DNA of 64,000 bases from Micromonospora sp. RHAY321 (lineage in GTDB: Bacteria > Actinomycetota > Actinomycetes > Mycobacteriales > Micromonosporaceae): the NCBI RefSeq assembly GCF_023896955.1, contig NZ_JAMHIW010000004.1, positions 372,001 to 436,000 of the forward strand, in the 5' to 3' direction. Every line of letters starts with the position of its first letter. Positions within the stretch are counted from its first letter, which is position 1. Shown in pieces: positions 21,850-30,332 of the stretch. The translations under genes and the position numbers were made by a program. The notes beneath the pieces were generated by a model. The model was not told the origin of the DNA, made no database searches, and saw nothing but the letters and a program-made list of their open reading frames with translations.

Positions 21850-24800
21850 TCAACCGGCCAGGTGCGACCAGTCCCCCTCCAGGTCCCGCCAGGCCCCCTG
21901 GGCCGCCACCGCGCCGCCGAGCAGCACCACCACGTGGTCGGCGCGGACCAGCGCGGCCCGCTTCGCGGTCGAGCCCACGACGGTCACCCCGTGCGCACGC
22001 AGCGCCTGCCACAACGCCAGTTCGGTGGTGACGTCCAGCGCCGACGACACGTCGTCGGCGACCAGCAGCTCGGTACGCGGCGCGAGTGCCCGGGCCAGCG
22101 CCAGCCGTTGCAGCTGGCCGCCGGAGAGCCGGGTGCCCTTGTGCCCGATGAGCAGACCCAGCCCACCGCCGGCGGCGGCCAGGTCATGGTCGAGCTGGGC
22201 GGTGCTGACCGCCCCGGCCGCGTCCACCTGGTGGCCGAGCGCGATGTTGTCGGCCACCGTGCCGGAGAGCACCCGGGGCAACTGGCCGACGTAGCCGACC
22301 TGGTTGGGGCGCAGGAACAGCTCCGGCTCGGTGACCGGGTCGCCGTTCCAGGACAGCTCGCCGGTGTGGTGCACGATCCCGGCCAGTGCCCGCAGCAGCG
22401 ACGACTTGCCCGAGCCGACCGGCCCGACGACCAGCACCAGTTGCCCGCGCTGCACGGTCAGGTCCACGTCCCGGACGGCGACCGTGCCGTCGGAGTGCAC
22501 CACCCCGAAGCCGCGCAGCTCCAGCCGGCGCAGCGGATGCCGGGGCGGTGGCGTCGGCGCGGGCGCCGTGCCGGCGGACAGGTCCACCGCCGGCACCCCC
22601 GCCGAGTACGCGTCGGCCCCGGTCATCGCCACCGTGCGTCGGGTCCAGACCCGCGCGGACGGCAGCTGGGAGATCAACGACGCCGTCGTCCAGGCGAACC
22701 AGCGGGCCGCGCCCAGGGTGGAGACCGCCACCAGCACCGCCCCGGCGGACAGCCCGCCGGCCAGGTAGAGCGCCCACGCGCCGATCGGCAGCAGCCCGCT
22801 GGCCACCGCCGGCGTGGAGCGCGACCACACCTGCACCGAGATCTCGTGCCGCTGCCGGTCGCTGCGCAGCACGTCCAGGTCGGCCAGGTGGCGCAGCACC
22901 GCGGCGGTGGCGCCCGCGAGCTTCACCGTCCGCGCCGCGGACAGCGCGGAGACCAGCGCGGTGGCGAAGGAGGCCCGCGCCGCCACCGTCGCCCGGGCCG
23001 CGCGTTCCAGCTTCGGCCCGAACAGCGTCGCGGCCAGACCGGAGACGACCATCGTGCCGAGGAAGAACAGCCCCGGTACGACGCTGCCGGTGACCGCCGT
23101 CATGGCGACCACCAGGACCAGCGCGACGGCCTGGTCCAGCACGTTGTCGGCGAGCTGGACCACGCGCTCGGTGTCACCGCCCTGCGCCACCACCTCGGCC
23201 GGCGTGTGGGAGCTGACCCGGCGCGGCCCGGTCTGGCCGTGCACCAGACGCAGGCCGATCCGCAGCATCTGCCGTACCCACCACTGCGGGAACCAGACAT
23301 GGGTGTAGTACGGCAGCGGCAGGGTGACCAGCAGCCCGGCCACGATCCCCAACGCCGGCAGGTACGGGTTGCCGGTCCCGTCGACGAGGTCGGCCCAGAG
23401 CCACGGCAGCACCGGGCCGTCCAACCCGAGCAGGCTGAGCCCGAGGAACAGCACGATCGCGGCCAGCCCGTACCGGGGATCGTTGGTGCACAGCCGGAAG
23501 ATCTCCCGCAGCGTCCGGGCCCGCGGGACCGGCGGCAGCGGCGGCGGGGCGGCCCGCGTCGGCCCGACCGGGTCGGCCGACGCGACCGGCTCGACAGGCG
23601 CGGTCACCGGCCCGCTCGGCCAGGCGTCCGCCGGGTCGGGGCCGACCAGCAGGTCGGTGCCGACGCCGGTGCGGCCGACCGGTGCCGCGGCGGCGTACGC
23701 GGCGGCGTGACTGGTCGCCAGCAGCTCGGCGAAGCGCGTCGACGTCTCCAACGGGCCGGCCTCGACCACCGCGCCGTCGGCCAGCACGACCACCTCGTCA
23801 CAGCGACGCACCGAGGAGAGCCGGTGCGCGATGACGATGCCGATCCGGTCCCGCAGCAGTCGTTCGGTGGCCCGCTGCACCCTCGCCTCGGTGACCGGGT
23901 CCAGTCGGGCGGTGGCCTCGTCGAGGATCACCACGTGCGGGTCACGGACCAGGATCCGGGCGAACGCCACCAGCTGTTCCTGACCGGCGGACAGCACGTG
24001 CCCGCCCTCCCCCAGCCGGGTGGCCAGCCCGTCGGGCAGCTCGGCGATCCAGCCGGCCAGACCCAGCTCGTCCAACGCCCGGGCGGCGGCGTCGAGCAGC
24101 GTCGGGTCGAAGAGAGCGACGTTTTCGGCGAGCGTGCCGGCCAGGATCTCGGTGCGCTGCGGCACCAGCGCCACCCAGCGGCGCAGCTGCTCCACGTCGA
24201 GGTCACACAGGTCGGTGCCGCCCAGGAACACCGAACCCGGTGGCACGTCGACCGCCCTCGTGAGGACCTTCGCCAGCGTCGACTTGCCCGAACCGGTCCG
24301 CCCGATCAACGCGTACGAGCGGCCCCGCGCGAAGGTGAGGCTGACCCCGCGCAGCGCGGAGCCCCGGTCGCTCTCCGGGCCGCTCACCTGGTAGCCGAAC
24401 GTCAGGTCGCGGATGCGCAGGTCGCCCTCGGCCGGGCTGGCTCCACCCACGGGCTCCTGCCGGGCACCCTGGAGCAACTGCACCCGCGCCCACGCGCCGA
24501 GAGCCTCCTGGAGCTCGGGCACCATCCGGCTCACGTGTTCCGCGGTGGCCCCGAAGGCCAGCGCGAGCAGCCAGATCGCGGTGAGCCGGGCGGCGTCGAC
24601 CCGGTCGGTGGCCAACGCCCAGGCCCCGCCGAGCACCACCACGCCGATGCCCACCCGGATCGTCGCGGTCGCGGCCGCGGCCACCCGGGCGGACAGCACC
24701 CAGACCACGCGGCCCCGGGACAGCACGGCGGCAGCGCGCCGCGCGTACAGGCGCAGCACGTACGGCCGGGCGAGGCTGGTGCGTACGTCGTCCTGGCCGT

Positions 24801-25374
24801 GCACCGCCTCCTCCATCACGGCGGCCAGATCCGACCACGCCTCCTCCTCGGCCATCCGGGCCGGACCGATCCGCGCCGTGGGCCCGCGCAGCCCGATAGC
24901 CAGCACCATCGTGAGCAGCAGCATCGCGATCCCGGCCGGCCACCACACGACCAGCGCGACGACCACCGACAGCAGGCCGACGCAGAGACTCTGGGCGAGC
25001 CGGGCTACCTGGTTGCGGACCGCCGACGCCACCTGGTAGACGTCCCCGTCGATGCGGTCGAGCAACTCGCCCACCGGGGTCGTCTCCAGGGTGGGCAGGT
25101 CCTGCCCGAACGCGACCCGGCAGAGCCGGCGGCGCACGTCGGCGGACCAGTCGGCGGTCAGCCCGGCCATCAGCAGGCTCACCGCGAGGTCACTGAGCAC
25201 GGCGGCGACCAGCGCCGCGGCCAGTACGGCGAAGAAGCCGGCCGACCGGTGCACCAGCACCGCGCCGGCCAGCGCCGACGCACCCGCCTGGCCGGCGGCA
25301 CCGAGCACGATCAGGACGGCGACGACCGTCATGCGGCGTGGTGAGGTGCCCCACAGATCACGGAGCAGGCGCAT
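21850..25374 (-). CDS. Fused ABC exporter with two TMD-NBD halves, one ATP site degenerate
   Basis: 1174 residues in the order TMD1-NBD1-TMD2-NBD2. NBD1: Walker A GRTGSGKST (about 356-364), signature LSAGQEQ, Walker B VVILDEATARLD (about 480) and switch His in VIAHRLSS. NBD2: Walker A GPVGSGKSS (about 984), signature LSGGQLQ, Walker B LLVADDVSSALD with Asp in place of catalytic Glu, and Thr where the switch His should be (VVGSTAKR, about 1131). The altered Walker B and switch of NBD2 pair with the weaker signature of NBD1. One composite ATP site is therefore degenerate and the other intact, as in heterodimeric exporters. ATG at 25374 has GGAGGA upstream. The substrate is unknown; lipids, drugs or peptides are possible. 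Confidence 0.88.
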   Translation of the reverse strand: MRLLRDLWGTSPRRMTVVAVLIVLGAAGQAGASALAGAVLVHRSAGFFAVLAAALVAAVLSDLAVSLLMAGLTADWSADVRRRLCRVAFGQDLPTLETTPVGELLDRIDGDVYQVASAVRNQVARLAQSLCVGLLSVVVALVVWWPAGIAMLLLTMVLAIGLRGPTARIGPARMAEEEAWSDLAAVMEEAVHGQDDVRTSLARPYVLRLYARRAAAVLSRGRVVWVLSARVAAAATATIRVGIGVVVLGGAWALATDRVDAARLTAIWLLALAFGATAEHVSRMVPELQEALGAWARVQLLQGARQEPVGGASPAEGDLRIRDLTFGYQVSGPESDRGSALRGVSLTFARGRSYALIGRTGSGKSTLAKVLTRAVDVPPGSVFLGGTDLCDLDVEQLRRWVALVPQRTEILAGTLAENVALFDPTLLDAAARALDELGLAGWIAELPDGLATRLGEGGHVLSAGQEQLVAFARILVRDPHVVILDEATARLDPVTEARVQRATERLLRDRIGIVIAHRLSSVRRCDEVVVLADGAVVEAGPLETSTRFAELLATSHAAAYAAAAPVGRTGVGTDLLVGPDPADAWPSGPVTAPVEPVASADPVGPTRAAPPPLPPVPRARTLREIFRLCTNDPRYGLAAIVLFLGLSLLGLDGPVLPWLWADLVDGTGNPYLPALGIVAGLLVTLPLPYYTHVWFPQWWVRQMLRIGLRLVHGQTGPRRVSSHTPAEVVAQGGDTERVVQLADNVLDQAVALVLVVAMTAVTGSVVPGLFFLGTMVVSGLAATLFGPKLERAARATVAARASFATALVSALSAARTVKLAGATAAVLRHLADLDVLRSDRQRHEISVQVWSRSTPAVASGLLPIGAWALYLAGGLSAGAVLVAVSTLGAARWFAWTTASLISQLPSARVWTRRTVAMTGADAYSAGVPAVDLSAGTAPAPTPPPRHPLRRLELRGFGVVHSDGTVAVRDVDLTVQRGQLVLVVGPVGSGKSSLLRALAGIVHHTGELSWNGDPVTEPELFLRPNQVGYVGQLPRVLSGTVADNIALGHQVDAAGAVSTAQLDHDLAAAGGGLGLLIGHKGTRLSGGQLQRLALARALAPRTELLVADDVSSALDVTTELALWQALRAHGVTVVGSTAKRAALVRADHVVVLLGGAVAAQGAWRDLEGDWSHLAG

Positions 25375-25468
25375 CGGTGTCCTCCGGACGTGGGTGGCGG
25401 AGACCTCAGCGTGCCGGTTGCGGCCCCGTCGGCTCAACCGATTTACCCGCTCTGAGCAGGGTTTCCGG

Positions 25469-26062
25469 TCAGGTCTGGGCGACCCGGCGCACGATGCCGA
25501 GCAGCGCCTCCTGCACCTCGGCGATCGGCCGGTCGGGTTGGAAGACCAGCCAGTCCACTGCCACCACGAGGCCCACGCCGAACAACGCCGAGGAGGCGGT
25601 GGGCACGTCCAGGTCGGCCGGTAGGTCGCCGCTGTCCACGCCGGCGCGCACCGTCTCGGCGATCACCGCGATGGCCTCGCCGCGCAGCAGCCGCAGGGTC
25701 TGCTGCCACTCCCTGTTCGTCCGCCACATCTCCGACAGCAGCAGCTGGGCGAACGCCCGGTACCGGCGGATGTACTCCAGCTCGGCGCGGACCAGCGCAG
25801 CCAGCGCGGCGCGCGGCGGCAGCCCGGCGACCGCCGCCCGGAACTCGGCGGTGAGCAGGCCGATGCCGTGCCGCAGCAGCTCCTCGAAGAGCATGGTCTT
25901 GGACTCGAAGTTGTAGTAGACCGTGCCCTTCGCCACCCCCGCGCGGGCCGCGATGTCGTCCACGGTGGTGGCGGAGAAGCCCTGCTCGGCGATGAGTTCC
26001 ACCGCCGCGACGAAGAGGCGCTGACGGGTGTCCTCGCGCCGCCTCGACCGTCCGTCCGTCAC
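25469..26062 (-). CDS. TetR-family transcriptional regulator
   Basis: 197 residues. The N-terminal helix-turn-helix is clear: FVAAVELIAEQGFSATTVDD then IAARAGVAKGTVYYNFESK (about residues 17-62). The C-terminal ligand-binding domain is all-helical. It begins 10 bases after the stop of the YhgE-like gene in the same direction, so it is the third gene of that operon. The palindrome at 29102-29115, overlapping the operon promoter, is the likely operator, which would make the regulator autoregulatory. Confidence 0.88.
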   Translation of the reverse strand: MTDGRSRRREDTRQRLFVAAVELIAEQGFSATTVDDIAARAGVAKGTVYYNFESKTMLFEELLRHGIGLLTAEFRAAVAGLPPRAALAALVRAELEYIRRYRAFAQLLLSEMWRTNREWQQTLRLLRGEAIAVIAETVRAGVDSGDLPADLDVPTASSALFGVGLVVAVDWLVFQPDRPIAEVQEALLGIVRRVAQT

Positions 26063-26072
26063 GCGCCCATCC

Positions 26073-28307
26073 TCACATGGTCAGCTCGGGGTGCAGCTTC
26101 GCCGGGGTGAGACGGCGCGAGCGGCGGGCCGCGACGGAGGTGAGGGCCACCGCCGCCGCCCCGAACCCGAGCAGCACGAGCACGCCCACCACCACCGGGC
26201 CGACCGGACCGCCGTTGATGGTGTGCCGCAGCCCGGCCACCACATAGCTCATCGGCAGCCACGGGTGGATCGCCTGGAAGAAGCCGGGCGAGGTCTGCAC
26301 CGGGTAGGTGCCGCCGGAGGAGGTGAGCTGGAGCATCAGCAGGGCCAGCGCGCCGAGCCGCCCGGCCGCGCCGAGCTGGGCGCCGAGCCACTGCATGATC
26401 GCCGTGAAGGCGAGCGAGACCAGTGCCAGCAGGCCCAGCGTCGCGGCGGGGCGTGCCGGGTCCAGCCCGAGCACCAGCGTCACCACCGCGAACAGCACCC
26501 CGGCCTGGGCCAACCCGACCGCCGCGGCGGGCAGCCAGCCGGCGAGCGCGACCCGCCAGGCGGGTGCGCCGGACATCACGTGCCGCCGGTTGACCGGCCG
26601 CAGCAACATGTACGTGATCATCGCGCCGACCCAGAGCGCCAGCCCGAGGAAGTACGGGGCGAAGCCCACCCCGTACGAGCCGGACGGGTGACGGGTCGAC
26701 CGGTCCAGCGACACCGGGTCACCGAGGATCCCGGCGCGGGCGTCCGCGTCGTCGTACCCGGGGATCTTCTGTTCGCCGGCGGTGAGGCCGTCGGCGAGGT
26801 CGCCGGCGCCGCCGCCCAGCCGGGTCAGCCCGGAGGCCAGCTCACCGGCGCCGTTCTCCAGCCGGACCAGGCCGTCGGCGAGCCGCTCGCTGCCGGTGCT
26901 GAGCTGGTTGAGCCCGCCGTCCAGCTGGCGGGCGCCGGTGGCCAGCCGGAACAGCCCTCCGCGTAGCTGCTCGGCGCCGGTCGCCGCGTCGCCGAGGCCG
27001 TCGCGCAGCTCGGCGCTGCCGTCGGCGAGGGTGCCCAGCCCGGCGGCCAGCTCGTCGACCTTGCCGCGCGCCGCGGCCACGTCGTCGGCCAGGTGTGGTG
27101 CGGCGTCGGCGATCTGCCGCGCCGTGGCGGCCACGGTGGTCATCCGTTCCCGCAGCGCCACCAGGTCGGCATCGTCGAGGCCACCTACGACGGCCCGCGC
27201 CGCCTCGACGGTGGCCGCCGCGGCCGTTCGGGCGGCGCTGACGTTCGGGTCGTCGGCCAGGTCCGGATGCGCGGCGACCAGGGCGTCGAGCTGGTCACGC
27301 ACCCTCTGCGCCTGGGTCAGAGCCGCCTGCGCCCGTTGCGGCAGCGCGTCGAGGCCGTCGGCGAGCGTCTGCGCGCCGTCGGCGATGGCCGTCGCCGATT
27401 CCTCGATCCGCTCGGCGTTGTCCCGCAGCACCGGTTCGACGGTGGCGGCCGCACCGTTCACCTTGCTGGCGACCGCCCTGGTGGCGGTTGCCGCCCGTGC
27501 GGTGCCGTCGGCCAACTGCGCCGCCCCGGTCCGCAACTGGTCGAGCCCGGCGGCGAGTTCGTCGGCTCCCTGCGCGCTCTGGTCCAGGCCGCCGGAGAGC
27601 CGGCCGGCTCCGGCGGCGGAGCTGTCCAACCCGTCGGCGACCTGCCCCGCGCCGGAGGCGGAGCTGTCCAACCCGTCGGCGATCCGGCCCGCGCCGGACT
27701 CGGAGCTGCCCAGCCCATCGGCGATACGAGCGGCACCGTCGGCGGCCCGGCCGGTCTCGGCCTTGGCGTCGGTGAAGCCGACCAGCATCCTGGCGAAGTA
27801 GCCCGAGGCGGTGCTCTCCGCGGCGGCAGCCCTGATCTCGCCGAACGCGGAGCGGGCGAGCAGCCCCGACAGGTAGTTGGTGGCGTCGTCGTTGACCACC
27901 TTCAACTCGCCCCGGTGCGCCGGCTGACCTGGTTGCGGGCTCGCGGCGAGCGTGGCGGAGAAGTCCGCCGGGATGGAGAACACCAGGTGGTAGCGGCCGC
28001 TGCGCAGCCCAGCGGCCGCGTCCTCGGCGTCGGTGACCTGCCACCCGAACACGCGCCGATCGATCAGCTCGTCGGTCAGGTCCTGCCCGGCGTGCACCAC
28101 CGAACCGTCGTCGGCCTTCGCCGGCCGGTCGGCGTTGACCAACGCGACCGGAATCCGGTCGAGGTTCCCGTACGGATCCCAGAAGGCGTACAGGTACAAC
28201 GCGCCGTAGAGCAGCGGGACGACGGTCAACACGGCCAGCGCGGCCCGGGGCAGCCGTCCCCGGGTCATCCGGCGCAGCTCGAACCGGGCCAGTCGGACGG
28301 AGTTCAT
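26073..28307 (-). CDS. YhgE/Pip-family membrane protein with a long repeat-rich extracellular region
   Basis: 744 residues. One N-terminal helix (about 20-42), then a large extracellular region (about 45-540), then five or six C-terminal helices including FTAIMQWLGAQLGAAGRLGAL. The extracellular part holds 14-residue repeats such as RIADGLDSSASGAG and further ADGL/LAxGL repeats, as in YhgE/Pip proteins linked to ABC-2-type export or phage infection. The ATG overlaps the TGA of the preceding ATPase gene (ATGA), and GAGGTGA supplies the ribosome-binding site. With the ATPase it probably forms a membrane complex; the cargo is unknown. Confidence 0.85.
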   Translation of the reverse strand: MNSVRLARFELRRMTRGRLPRAALAVLTVVPLLYGALYLYAFWDPYGNLDRIPVALVNADRPAKADDGSVVHAGQDLTDELIDRRVFGWQVTDAEDAAAGLRSGRYHLVFSIPADFSATLAASPQPGQPAHRGELKVVNDDATNYLSGLLARSAFGEIRAAAAESTASGYFARMLVGFTDAKAETGRAADGAARIADGLGSSESGAGRIADGLDSSASGAGQVADGLDSSAAGAGRLSGGLDQSAQGADELAAGLDQLRTGAAQLADGTARAATATRAVASKVNGAAATVEPVLRDNAERIEESATAIADGAQTLADGLDALPQRAQAALTQAQRVRDQLDALVAAHPDLADDPNVSAARTAAAATVEAARAVVGGLDDADLVALRERMTTVAATARQIADAAPHLADDVAAARGKVDELAAGLGTLADGSAELRDGLGDAATGAEQLRGGLFRLATGARQLDGGLNQLSTGSERLADGLVRLENGAGELASGLTRLGGGAGDLADGLTAGEQKIPGYDDADARAGILGDPVSLDRSTRHPSGSYGVGFAPYFLGLALWVGAMITYMLLRPVNRRHVMSGAPAWRVALAGWLPAAAVGLAQAGVLFAVVTLVLGLDPARPAATLGLLALVSLAFTAIMQWLGAQLGAAGRLGALALLMLQLTSSGGTYPVQTSPGFFQAIHPWLPMSYVVAGLRHTINGGPVGPVVVGVLVLLGFGAAAVALTSVAARRSRRLTPAKLHPELTM
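27577..27735 (-). repeat. 42-bp tandem repeats inside the YhgE-like gene
   Basis: The sequence GAGCTGTCCAACCCGTCGGC recurs at 27619, 27661 and, with changes, at 27703, a period of 42 bp or 14 residues. A more diverged copy precedes them. The protein repeats read GLGSSESGAGRIA, GLDSSASGAGQVA, GLDSSAAGAGRLS and GLDQSAQGADELA. The near-identity of neighbouring copies suggests recent expansion. Confidence 0.8.
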
Positions 28308-29095
28308 AGGTTCACCTCAATCTGGCGGGTGCCAGCGGTCCCGGCGGCTTCGTTCGCATCGACGGGCTCGGCGGCCCGGTCGAGGGCGGCCGGCTCGCCG
28401 AGCCGGTGCACGACCGACACCGAGCGCGGTTCCACCTCACGGGCGGTGACCACCACCGCGTAGCCCTGTTCGGCCAGCCGGCCGAGAGTGGTCCAGAGCT
28501 GGGCGCGTTCCGTCCCGTCCGTGCCCGCGTCGATGTCGTCGGCGACGATCAGATCCGGCCCGCTCAGAGTGGCCAGCACCAGGCCCAGCACCTGCCGCTG
28601 CACCGGGGTCAGGTCCCTCCCCCGGCTGGCCGGGTCGAGCGGTGTCTCCGCACCCAGCCCAGCACCCTCGATCACGGCCGCCGCCGCGTCCCGCCGCTCC
28701 GCCCGCCGGTGCCGCAGCGACACCATCCGCCGGCCACCACGCAGACGGCCCTGCTGACTGGATGGCGTCGCCGATCCGGCCGGCAGGCTAGTCCGGCCGA
28801 GCAGCAGCAGCCTCTCGGCGATGTGCTCGGCGACTGTCAGCTCCGGGTCCGGTTCGTGCACCCCGGCCACGTGGCCGAGCGCCCCCCGGCCGTGCCGCCG
28901 CAGCCGTCCCTGGCTGGTGGGAAAGTGGCCCGCCAGCGCGAGCAGCAGCGAGGTACGGCCACTGCCTGGCGCGCCGACGATGGCGTGAAGTTCCCCGGCG
29001 TTCGCCGTGAGGTCGACGTCCCGGAACACCCACCCTCGGCGGGTACGCAGGCCGAGCCCGCTCGCTTCGAGGACCACCATTGCTCCACCCTGCAT
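28304..29095 (-). CDS. ABC-type ATPase partner of the YhgE-like protein, with degenerate motifs
   Basis: 263 residues. Walker A reads GAPGSGRTS, so Arg replaces the invariant Lys. The signature is LTPVQRQ instead of LSGGQ, and Walker B is LIVADDIDAG. The switch region VVVTAREVE lacks His. The fold is clearly that of an ABC ATPase, but normal ATP hydrolysis is doubtful. Its stop overlaps the ATG of the YhgE-like gene. The start at 29095 lies close to an operator-promoter region and may be leaderless; ATG at 29080 has GGTGGAG only two bases away. First gene of the three-gene operon with TetR. Confidence 0.78.
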   Translation of the reverse strand: MQGGAMVVLEASGLGLRTRRGWVFRDVDLTANAGELHAIVGAPGSGRTSLLLALAGHFPTSQGRLRRHGRGALGHVAGVHEPDPELTVAEHIAERLLLLGRTSLPAGSATPSSQQGRLRGGRRMVSLRHRRAERRDAAAAVIEGAGLGAETPLDPASRGRDLTPVQRQVLGLVLATLSGPDLIVADDIDAGTDGTERAQLWTTLGRLAEQGYAVVVTAREVEPRSVSVVHRLGEPAALDRAAEPVDANEAAGTAGTRQIEVNL

Positions 29096-29101
29096 CTCTG
29101 T

Positions 29102-29115
29102 ACTGACTGGTCAGT
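29102..29115. promoter_or_regulatory. Probable TetR operator
   Basis: ACTGAC-TG-GTCAGT is a perfect palindrome with a two-base centre, seven bases upstream of the ATPase start. On the minus strand it overlaps a possible -10 box TAGACT, so a bound repressor would block transcription. The TetR gene of the same operon is the natural candidate. Confidence 0.7.
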
Positions 29116-29195
29116 CTAAAAACATGTTCAGCATAGTCACGTCGGCTCCGGTCGGCCGTGAGGGAGGGGTCGGGCCGAAGGCGGCAGTGAGCGTG

Positions 29196-29229
29196 ATACC
29201 TCAGAGGCATATTTATGCCTCTGAGGTAT
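29196..29229. repeat. Perfect 34-bp palindrome
   Basis: ATACCTCAGAGGCATA at 29196-29211, two T bases, then its exact complement at 29214-29229. It is far AT-richer than its surroundings. It could be a dispersed palindromic repeat or a protein-binding site for one of the divergent genes. Confidence 0.8.
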
Positions 29230-29333
29230 GGCGCCGATGACAGCGACCGCCCCCGAGGTCTGGTTCGGGTGGTCTGGAGTCCCATGTCTGATTTCGGGGG
29301 TCCCTGCCGTGTGACCGGCTGCATCCGCGCGCC

Positions 29334-29521
29334 GGAATGGGGGCCGGCCCGCGGTCGTTACATACCCTGACGATCGCAGCACCACGGCCCGCCGCCCCGA
29401 CCCCCAGGGTTGGAATGCCAGGCCCCAGCCGGTCGTTACACATCCCCTGAACGACCGCACCAGCACCCGCACGTCAGGGTGCCGCACCCCGGAATGACTC
29501 CGGCCCGGCGGTCGTTACACA
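29334..29521. repeat. Three 31-bp direct-repeat boxes, 78-79 bp apart
   Basis: Boxes at 29334-29364, 29412-29442 and 29491-29521 each start with GGAATG and end with GGTCGTTACA(T/C)A. The spacers after boxes 1 and 2 also share CCCTGA-CGA-CGCA sequence. The third spacing differs by one base, so the array cannot code for one continuous repeat peptide. They lie 150-330 bases upstream of the secreted protein gene. Confidence 0.75.
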
Positions 29522-29666
29522 CAGACCCGGCGCCACGAGCCCCCCGCCCGTGAGCCGCCGAAAAGACTTTCCCCCCGTGTTTGAGAAGCGCCGGACGAGG
29601 TGCTTGCACCCTGCGTGTCGTTCCCCCGAGCGACCGGGTGTCTACCCCCGTGAAGGAGCTACCCCC

Positions 29667-30230
29667 ATGAACACGATCATCCGTAAGAGCATGCTGTCCG
29701 TTGCTGGTCTCGCGTTCGCCGGTGGTGTGTTCGCCGGCCCGATCGCCGCCCACGCCAACGCCCCCGTCGACGGCAAGGCGGCCGCGGTTGCCGTGCAGAC
29801 CGCCAAGCCGAGCCCGCAGGGCGAGCAGTCGCACATCGACCTGAACGACGAGCAGACCGCCAACGTGAAGGCGATCATCGCCGCGACGAAGAAGGCGGGC
29901 CTGCCCGAGCGGGCCGCGGTCATCTCGATCGCGACGAGCCTGCAGGAGTCGAAGCTGGAGAACCTGGGCCACCTCGGCGACATGAACGATCACGACTCGC
30001 TGGGCCTGTTCCAGCAGCGGCCGAGTTCGGGTTGGGGTACCCCGGAGCAGATCACCGATCCGGCCTACTCGACGACGGCGTTCCTGAAGGGTTTGAAGCA
30101 GGTCGACGGGTGGCAGGACATGCCACTGACCGACGCCGCGCAGACCGTGCAGGTGTCGGCGTACCCGGATGCCTACGCCCAGTGGGAGCAGCAGGCCACC
30201 GACCTCGTCGCCCAGTACTGGAACAGCTGA
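29667..30230 (+). CDS. Secreted lysozyme-fold-like protein
   Basis: 187 residues. A classical signal peptide (MNTIIRKSM, then a hydrophobic stretch, cleavage near AAHA-NAPV at residue 31) leads to a short linker and a domain of about 130 residues. That domain contains AAVISIATSLQESKLENLGH, SLGLFQQRPSSGWGTPEQI and PDAYAQWE. This domain is common in secreted actinobacterial proteins and resembles lytic transglycosylases; the Glu in LQESKLEN would be the acid residue. Activity is inferred from fold. GAAGGAG lies eight bases before the ATG, and a terminator follows. Confidence 0.75.
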   Translation: MNTIIRKSMLSVAGLAFAGGVFAGPIAAHANAPVDGKAAAVAVQTAKPSPQGEQSHIDLNDEQTANVKAIIAATKKAGLPERAAVISIATSLQESKLENLGHLGDMNDHDSLGLFQQRPSSGWGTPEQITDPAYSTTAFLKGLKQVDGWQDMPLTDAAQTVQVSAYPDAYAQWEQQATDLVAQYWNS

Positions 30231-30250
30231 CCCGATAGAGCAATCTGATC

Positions 30251-30283
30251 GCTGGCCGGCACCCGACACGGGTGCCGGCCAGC
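30251..30283 (+). terminator. Hairpin terminator after the secreted protein gene
   Basis: A 14-bp perfect stem (30251-30264 with 30270-30283) around a five-base loop lies 20 bases after the stop codon. No U-run follows, as is common in high-GC actinobacteria. It can also serve the convergent GNAT gene. Confidence 0.75.
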
Positions 30284-30332
30284 GGCATGTCTGGACCCGG
30301 TGGCGAATCCTGGCAGGAGCCAGGACCGACGG

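Larger units (their letters stand above)
29096..29666. other. 571-bp intergenic region with operator, palindrome and three boxes
   Basis: This divergent region between the ABC/YhgE operon and the secreted protein gene contains, from left to right, a TetR-type operator, a perfect 34-bp palindrome, three 31-bp direct-repeat boxes and a leader of about 120 bases before the secreted protein gene. The leader has short hairpins (GTCG/CGAC and CGGG/CCCG), and GAAGGAG lies eight bases before the ATG. No reading frame here looks like a real gene. Confidence 0.65.

Noticed and set aside
29137..29487. Short minus-strand frames across the three 31-bp boxes containing repeated VCNDR peptides
   Set aside because: The boxes are 78 and 79 bases apart, so the peptide repeat breaks frame; the signal is DNA-level repetition.
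29334..29521. CRISPR array
   Set aside because: Only three units, with spacers that are themselves partly conserved and no cas genes nearby.
29525..29666. A cyclic-di-AMP (ydaO-type) riboswitch upstream of the secreted protein gene
   Set aside because: Such riboswitches precede cell-wall hydrolase genes in actinobacteria, but I could not match the conserved core; a covariance-model search would decide.
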